Positions 6,183-10,063 of a DNA stretch of 10,063 nucleotides are shown here, piece by piece. The DNA is taken from positions 1-10,063 of the forward strand of contig CAYSCH010000345.1 of assembly GCA_964429355.1 (NCBI GenBank), in the 5' to 3' direction. Every line of letters starts with the position of its first letter. The stretch's first letter is position 1. The translations under genes were made by a program, and so were the position numbers. The notes under the pieces were generated by a model, which saw nothing but the letters and a program-made list of their open reading frames with translations, was not told where the DNA came from and made no database searches. This DNA comes from JAAYAY01 sp964429355 (GTDB taxonomy: Bacteria > Planctomycetota > Planctomycetia > Pirellulales > Thermoguttaceae).

Positions 6183-6821
6183 ATGTTCGACCCCACCACC
6201 GACTTTCCCGCCGTCGCCGATGGCCTGCATCCCGTGACACTGATCCGCCCGGGTACCGGTTTTTCGCTCGAAGTGCCCGTCGCCCTGCGCCGCGCCGTGC
6301 TGCGCCGCGATACGCTGGACTCCGACGGCCGATACACGGCCTCCGACATGGTGTGGCACTTGCCGGCCGGAGCCCTGCCCGAGCCGCCCCGGGCCGGCGA
6401 GGTCCTCGTCGACGAGAATGGCGATTCCTGGACGATCCTCGGCGTTCGGCCCGCCACATTCTCAGGCCGCTGGCATTGCGTGTGCCGAAACCTGGTCGCT
6501 GCTCACGGGCTGAACGAGACGGTGGACATCCAGAAAGCCCTGATCACCAAGACCGATGCCGGTGCCGAACAGTTCTCCTGGCAACCATGGCTCACCGGTC
6601 TGGCGGCAAGAGTGCAACCCGACGGTACCACCTTGAAAGCCTCCGACGAACGGACGGAGACGGTCGACCGTTTTCGCATCTATCTCCTCGACGATATCCA
6701 GGTCGATGCCACCTGCCGCGCCGTGGCATCCGACGGCACAACCTACCGCATCCTCGCCAGCCACCGCCGCGGCCGCCTCGACGAGCTCATGTACCTCGAA
6801 GCTGAAAGAAACCTGCCATGA
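6183..6821 (+). CDS. Head-closure / head-tail connector-like protein with internal duplication
   Basis: The product has 212 residues. Two similar beta-rich halves can be seen. The first runs VWHLPAGALPEPPRAGEVLV then DENGDSWTILGVRPATFSGR and WHCVCRN (57-103). The second runs FRIYLLDDIQVDATCRAVAS then DGTTYRILASHRRGRLDELM and YLEAERN (164-210). Each has a strand, a loop, '[D]-x-[DN]-G-x-x-[WY]-x-I-L' and a closing strand ending near a charged E/R. This G-x-x-[WY]-x-[IV]-L pattern is typical of head-closure (stopper) proteins of tailed phages, which plug the portal after packaging; those proteins usually have one such domain. There is no clear ribosome binding site; the ATG at 6183 is the first in frame. 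Its stop overlaps the next start by ATGA, so the two are coupled. Confidence 0.65.
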   Translation: MFDPTTDFPAVADGLHPVTLIRPGTGFSLEVPVALRRAVLRRDTLDSDGRYTASDMVWHLPAGALPEPPRAGEVLVDENGDSWTILGVRPATFSGRWHCVCRNLVAAHGLNETVDIQKALITKTDAGAEQFSWQPWLTGLAARVQPDGTTLKASDERTETVDRFRIYLLDDIQVDATCRAVASDGTTYRILASHRRGRLDELMYLEAERNLP

Positions 6822-7222
6822 ACCTCGAACAAGCCCTCCACCAACTCTGGAGCAACTCTCCGGGTCTGGTCGCGCTCCTCCCGGCCGACCGGGTCACGAC
6901 CGGCCGCTCGTCGCTCGACTCTCTGCCCCGCGCCACCCTCTCACGCCGCTCCCGGCGAACGGTTTGCCGCACCAATTCGAACGAAACGATCGAAGAAGTG
7001 ACGGTGGTGATGGGCCTGCGGCACGACAGCTTCGATGCAGGGATCGCCATCGTCCAGCAGTTTCTCGCCACCTTCGATCGATCCCACTTCAGCCTGGCTG
7101 ACGGGGCCGAGGTGACCAGCCTGCGCCGCATCATCGACGACACACGTCAGGCCGGCGACGGCACCTGGCAGTTTCGCATCAAAATGCTCGCCCGTGTCCA
7201 CCTCCCCGCCCCGCCCCCCTGA
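6818..7222 (+). CDS. Tail completion / terminator protein, DUF3168-like
   Basis: The product has 134 residues. It overlaps the preceding stop by four bases (ATGA). The N-terminus, ALHQLWSNSPGLVALLPADR (6-25), followed by a Leu-Pro strand, and a C-terminal strand WQFRIKMLARVHLP (117-130) fit the DUF3168 layout, 'helix, L-x-x-L-x-x-x-x-R-V, strands, helix, strand'. That family caps the tail tube and joins it to the head. The central helix GIAIVQQFLATFDR (75-88) fits too. Gene order is also right, directly after a head-closure gene. It lacks downstream tail tube and tape-measure genes. The stop codon is the first TGACC of the following repeat tract, so the last residues (LPAPPP) may have been altered by repeat growth. 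Confidence 0.6.
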   Translation: MNLEQALHQLWSNSPGLVALLPADRVTTGRSSLDSLPRATLSRRSRRTVCRTNSNETIEEVTVVMGLRHDSFDAGIAIVQQFLATFDRSHFSLADGAEVTSLRRIIDDTRQAGDGTWQFRIKMLARVHLPAPPP

Positions 7223-7272
7223 CCTCTGACCTCTGTCCCTCTGACCTCTGACCTACCTCTGACCTCTGACCC
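7219..7272. repeat. CTCTGACC-type short tandem repeat
   Basis: CTGACCTCTGACCTCTG-like words repeat irregularly across the whole 54-base spacer between the DUF3168-like gene and the 283-residue gene, including the stop codon of the former. It is the same motif as at 4211-4252. No Shine-Dalgarno is left before the downstream ATG at 7277. Confidence 0.8.
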
Positions 7273-7276
7273 TCCC

Positions 7277-8128
7277 ATGTCTACCCTTTTCAAAGAACTC
7301 GCCGGCTCGCCTCGCGAGCAGTACACATCCGAGGGTTTTCTTGCTATCCGCACGTTCCTCGTCGCCTGGGAAGACCGCGACGCCTTCGCCGTCGAGGTGA
7401 TGGGCACGGTGTCGGAGTATGGCAGCGGCACCTCGGTCCACTACCCGGGAAAGCCCTCGGTCTTGGCCGTCCGGCTCCGCTTCGAGCCCTTCGATCCTGA
7501 TGCACCCGACGTGCAATCCCTCGGCGATCTGACGGTTGGTCTGAACAGCTACAGCGGCTCCTTTGCCAAGGCCACGGTCGACTACCGCACACTCGTCGAG
7601 CGGGATCGCGACGACGGCCCGGCCAACGAGACCGGCACCTGGCTGAGCTACCGCATGGGTTTCCGCAGCGACTCCGTGCTCGTAACCACGGAAGGCTGGG
7701 AGTGGGAGGATGACCCCAACGCTCCCCTTCCATCCGGCCTGAGGATGAGCAAGGACGCCCCGGTTACCGAACACCGCCTCACCTGGCATCAGGTGATCGG
7801 CCCACCATGGTCCATCATCCATGCCACCCAGGGCAAGCTCAACGGGAGCGAGTTTCTCGGCTGCCCGGCCGAAACTCTCCTTTTCGAAGGCGCCGAGGCC
7901 GGCAAACTGTTCCGTGCCGGCAGCGATCAAGTCGCTCCCCATTTTGCCTGGCAGATCGACTATGTCTTCCGCGAGCGCTCTATCAAGCACGGCGGCAACG
8001 TCTACGGCTATAACCACATCTACCGCCCCGCCCCTCCCGGCTGGGCCCGCCTCACCAACGGAACCGCCCACCTCTACGACACGGCCGACTTCAACTCCCT
8101 CTTCGTCTCCGCTCAAGATACCCCGTAA
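7277..8128 (+). CDS. Unassigned phage-cassette protein, 283 aa
   Basis: I do not recognise a named family. The protein has no signal peptide or membrane segment and is acidic and rich in Trp, Tyr and Gly, like a folded structural beta protein. A clear globular N-terminal part (YTSEGFLAIRTFLVAWEDRD onward, 16-110) is followed by a middle section with repeated Trp (WLSYRMGF, WEWEDD). The C-terminal part holds WSIIHATQGKLNGSEFLGCP (168-187), PAETLLFEGAEAG, FAWQIDYVFRERSIKHGGNV (223-242) and YNHIYRPAPPGWARLTNG, ending LYDTADFNSLF. I recall similar C-termini in planctomycete phage-like clusters, where a reading of the type 'pAxTLLFxGA...W.I.Y.F' occurs, but cannot name them. It stands where a tail tube gene is expected yet does not look like one. 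A virion or baseplate-type role is a guess from position. Confidence 0.8.
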   Translation: MSTLFKELAGSPREQYTSEGFLAIRTFLVAWEDRDAFAVEVMGTVSEYGSGTSVHYPGKPSVLAVRLRFEPFDPDAPDVQSLGDLTVGLNSYSGSFAKATVDYRTLVERDRDDGPANETGTWLSYRMGFRSDSVLVTTEGWEWEDDPNAPLPSGLRMSKDAPVTEHRLTWHQVIGPPWSIIHATQGKLNGSEFLGCPAETLLFEGAEAGKLFRAGSDQVAPHFAWQIDYVFRERSIKHGGNVYGYNHIYRPAPPGWARLTNGTAHLYDTADFNSLFVSAQDTP

Positions 8129-8411
8129 TCGGATCCCAAGATTTCCCCTACCCCGCCGAATACTCCCCGGTTACCGCCCAGATCCGCAGGTCCAAACTAA
8201 CTGTACTCAGAGAGATTTTCTGGAGAATTTGGCGCACGGCAAATTGTCACGAGCGTAACACCGGGCTGTCTCCGTCGTTATAGCTTCTGGGATTCTCATC
8301 GAGATCCGACTCGCCCAACGGCCCGGTCATGCCTGACCGTGGGTCCGGGACGACCAACCCCCGTGGAGAACCACATCTCGCGTCGGAGATCGAGAATAAG
8401 GCACGTACAAA
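8129..8411. other. Spacer with two small hairpins, no gene seen
   Basis: No coding frame is convincing here. Two perfect six-base stems occur: AATTTG/CAAATT (8226-8231 and 8240-8245) and CGGTCA-TGCC-TGACCG (8324-8339). Neither is followed by a T run, so I do not call a terminator, although one of them may end the cassette transcript. Confidence 0.45.
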
Positions 8412-8774
8412 ATGCGTCACTACCTCACCCGTACGGCGATGTTCTTCTGCCCAGCCTTGGCGGCCATGGTGATTGTCGTGCTCAATGGGCATCGGCCAGA
8501 AATTGCAGCTCCAACTCCGGCCGCCCAGTCCGCACCCATCGACCTGGAGTGGCTCCAGCGGCACCCCCAGCAGCCGCTCCAGACGCAACGACAGATCGAC
8601 GAAATGGATTGGTCGTCCAGCGGCGATCCCGTCGAACAATCACGCCTTCGCGAGCAAGCCGAGGTCTGGAACCGCCTCCGCCTCCGTTACCAATTTCGCG
8701 ATAGCCTCCCGGAGATCACCCTGCCTGAAGATGCCGGCAATTGCCCCGAAAAACCGTCGTCGGGTGCCAGTTGA
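8412..8774 (+). CDS. Small protein with N-terminal membrane segment, hypothetical
   Basis: The product has 120 residues. A basic start (MRHYLTRT) precedes a hydrophobic stretch, AMFFCPALAAMVIVVL (9-24), which would be a signal anchor or signal peptide. A Pro/Ala linker (31-40) then leads to a hydrophilic, mostly helical part with two recognisable blocks, EWLQRHPQQPLQTQRQIDEM and VEQSRLREQAEVWNRLRLRY. The order 'basic, hydrophobic, linker, helix' is hard to get by chance in this GC-rich DNA and argues for a real gene. AAGG about ten bases before the ATG is a weak ribosome binding site. I know no function. It could be the last gene of the cassette or a separate host gene; the 283-base spacer favours the latter. 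Confidence 0.55.
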   Translation: MRHYLTRTAMFFCPALAAMVIVVLNGHRPEIAAPTPAAQSAPIDLEWLQRHPQQPLQTQRQIDEMDWSSSGDPVEQSRLREQAEVWNRLRLRYQFRDSLPEITLPEDAGNCPEKPSSGAS

Positions 8775-8807
8775 GGTTCTCGATCGACATTTCCCAGACT
8801 TCCACTT

Positions 8808-8835
8808 TTGCCAGCCCCCTCCCGCGGTGTATACT
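8808..8835 (+). promoter_or_regulatory. Sigma70-like promoter of the aldolase-type gene
   Basis: TTGCCA (8808-8813) and TATACT (8830-8835) stand 16 bases apart, both five-of-six matches to the sigma70 consensus. Transcription would begin near 8842, giving a leader of about 35 bases that includes GGAG nine bases before the ATG at 8877. This separates the gene from the phage cassette transcriptionally. Confidence 0.6.
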
Positions 8836-8876
8836 TGAAGGTCCACGTGACCTTGCCCCACCGCGGAGCCCCCCTC

Positions 8877-10063
8877 ATGCAGAAATCGCTCGACCAGAAA
8901 CTCGCCCGCATCCTCGCCGATCCCTCCTGCCGCGACTTCATCCTGGCAGACGCCAAGGACGCCGACATGGCCTTCGGCCTCTCGGCCCCCGGCAAGAGCC
9001 CCGAGCAACACGCGGCCGAAGCCCGCTTCCGCACCCTCGACGAGTACCGCGACCTGATCCGCGAGATCGTCGCCCAGGGGCTCGTCGACATCATGCTCAT
9101 GAGTGCCAGCACGAGCGAGATCCTCACGCTCCGCGAGCGGCTCTTCGATTTCAGCCACATCACCCCCGCCTGCCGGGCGAACGACACGAGCGACATCTGG
9201 TTGGCGGCCGGTTCCGGCCGTTACGGTTCCCAGCCCGCCCAGCCCTTCCGCACGGCCACCCTCGACCACATCATGTGCGGCAAGGCCGAGTGCACCGATT
9301 CGGACCGCCGTCTCGGCGCCGACCTGGGCCTCTACTCGGTGACGTTCAACAACGACGTCAACCTCGATCACATCACGCTCGTGAAATACAACGAGTTCCG
9401 TCTGGAAGCGGAACGCAAGGGCTTTCGCCACTTCCTCGAAGTCTTCGATCCCAATGCCCCCGGCGAGCACGCCCCGAAGGACCTGGCCCGGTTCATCAAC
9501 GACCACATCGTCCGTACGCTGGCCGGCGTGACGAGCTCCGGCCGCCCCATCTTCCTGAAGATCCCCTATCACGGTCCCGAGGCGATCGAGTCGCTCGCCC
9601 GTTACGACAAGTCGCTCGTCGTGGGCATTCTCGGCGGCTCGTCGGGCACCACCTTCGACGCCTTCCAGATGCTTTGGGAAGCGAAGAAGTACGGGGCCCG
9701 GGTGGCTCTCTACGGCCGCAAGATCAACAACTCGGAGCACCAGCTCTCCTTCGTCCGCTACCTCCGTGCCGTCGCCGACGATCAGATCCAGCCCGCCGAA
9801 GCCGTCCGCGCCTACCACGGCGACCTCCAGAAGCTTGGCATCCAGCCCTACCGCTCTCTGGACGACGACCTCCAGTGGACCAGCACTTCCAGCGCCTACA
9901 GCGGTTCCGGCTCCAAGCCCCAACGGGCGAAACCGGCCGCACGAACCGCCACGCGAACCATCCCATCGGCCGCTGCTCGCGAGTCAGACCCCGACTTCAG
10001 CAAGATGACCTCGGCCGAGAAGGCCATGTGGAACATCGAGAAGTGGAAGCGGATTATCGGCTA
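8877..10063 (+). CDS. Aldolase-type TIM-barrel protein (3' end outside window)
   Basis: The frame is open from the ATG at 8877 to the right edge: 395 residues and no stop. The part up to about 335 looks like a class I aldolase-type (DeoC/LacD-like) barrel. Visible strands and motifs include GLVDIMLMSASTSEILTLRE (68-87), an acidic strand LGLYSVTFNND (150-160), FLEVFDP (186-192) and PIFLKIPYHGPEAIE (224-238), in which Lys228 stands where the Schiff-base lysine of these aldolases lies. SLVVGILGGSSGTTFDAFQM (246-265) and GARVALYGRKI (273-283) then resemble the phosphate-binding end of the barrel. From about 335 a Ser/Gly/Ala/Arg-rich linker leads to a helical tail (MTSAEKAMWNIEKWK). The substrate cannot be told. 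It has its own promoter and no phage traits, so I take it as a chromosomal flanking gene. Confidence 0.75.
   Translation, partial: MQKSLDQKLARILADPSCRDFILADAKDADMAFGLSAPGKSPEQHAAEARFRTLDEYRDLIREIVAQGLVDIMLMSASTSEILTLRERLFDFSHITPACRANDTSDIWLAAGSGRYGSQPAQPFRTATLDHIMCGKAECTDSDRRLGADLGLYSVTFNNDVNLDHITLVKYNEFRLEAERKGFRHFLEVFDPNAPGEHAPKDLARFINDHIVRTLAGVTSSGRPIFLKIPYHGPEAIESLARYDKSLVVGILGGSSGTTFDAFQMLWEAKKYGARVALYGRKINNSEHQLSFVRYLRAVADDQIQPAEAVRAYHGDLQKLGIQPYRSLDDDLQWTSTSSAYSGSGSKPQRAKPAARTATRTIPSAAARESDPDFSKMTSAEKAMWNIEKWKRIIG

Noticed and set aside
8226..8339. Rho-independent terminator after the 283-residue gene
   Set aside because: Two six-base stems are present but neither is GC-rich with a following T run.
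8640..9923. 427-codon minus-strand open frame opposite the aldolase-type gene
   Set aside because: The plus strand carries a coherent barrel-like protein with promoter and ribosome binding site; the antisense frame is Gly/Val/Glu filler without motifs.

Overview
The window looks like the genome of a Planctomycetota bacterium, probably Pirellulales-like. This rests on three things: GC-rich Ala/Arg/Asp-biased coding sequence, weak or absent Shine-Dalgarno sites before several genes, and spacers full of short repeats that I associate with that phylum (GCCAAAGCCTGGCGGC, CTCTGACC and ATGACGAA words). The placement is from memory, not from a search. A run of 10 Ns at 5413-5422 shows this is a draft contig with a scaffold join.

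Left block (1-1667, minus strand, visibly less GC-rich than the rest). It holds a three-Cys-motif pair: TcmP (176-1333) followed by the N-terminus of its DUF5131/Gp37-Gp68-type partner (1-169, cut by the window edge). Upstream of tcmP on the same strand lie two apparent remnants: a DUF4357-like C-terminus (1470-1667), joined by an ATGA overlap to a 34-codon truncated ORF (1369-1473). This reads as a partly decayed accessory, possibly defence-related, operon.

Divide (1668-2736). This is mostly non-coding. It contains a 109-bp MITE-like inverted-repeat element (2076-2184), a candidate promoter, one small ORF (2388-2570), and a three-copy repeat of about 37 bp just before the capsid genes.

Central block (2737-8128, plus strand). 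This is a tailed-phage head morphogenesis cassette: prohead protease with a probable fused scaffold domain, DUF2190-like capsid cement protein, HK97-fold-type major capsid protein (3' end lost in the N gap), a small head-region protein, a head-closure-like protein with an internal duplication, a DUF3168-like tail-terminator, and an unassigned 283-residue protein. The order is normal for a siphovirus head module. No terminase, portal, tail tube, tape measure, lysis gene or integrase is visible. The spacers carry bacterial-type simple repeats instead of phage-like tight packing. I infer an old, possibly domesticated head cassette. It is the best candidate here for an undescribed system, but the missing genes could lie elsewhere or in the gap.

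Right block (8412-10063). A small ORF with an N-terminal membrane segment ends the cassette region. It is followed, behind its own sigma70-like promoter, by a probable chromosomal gene for an aldolase-type TIM-barrel protein that runs off the window.
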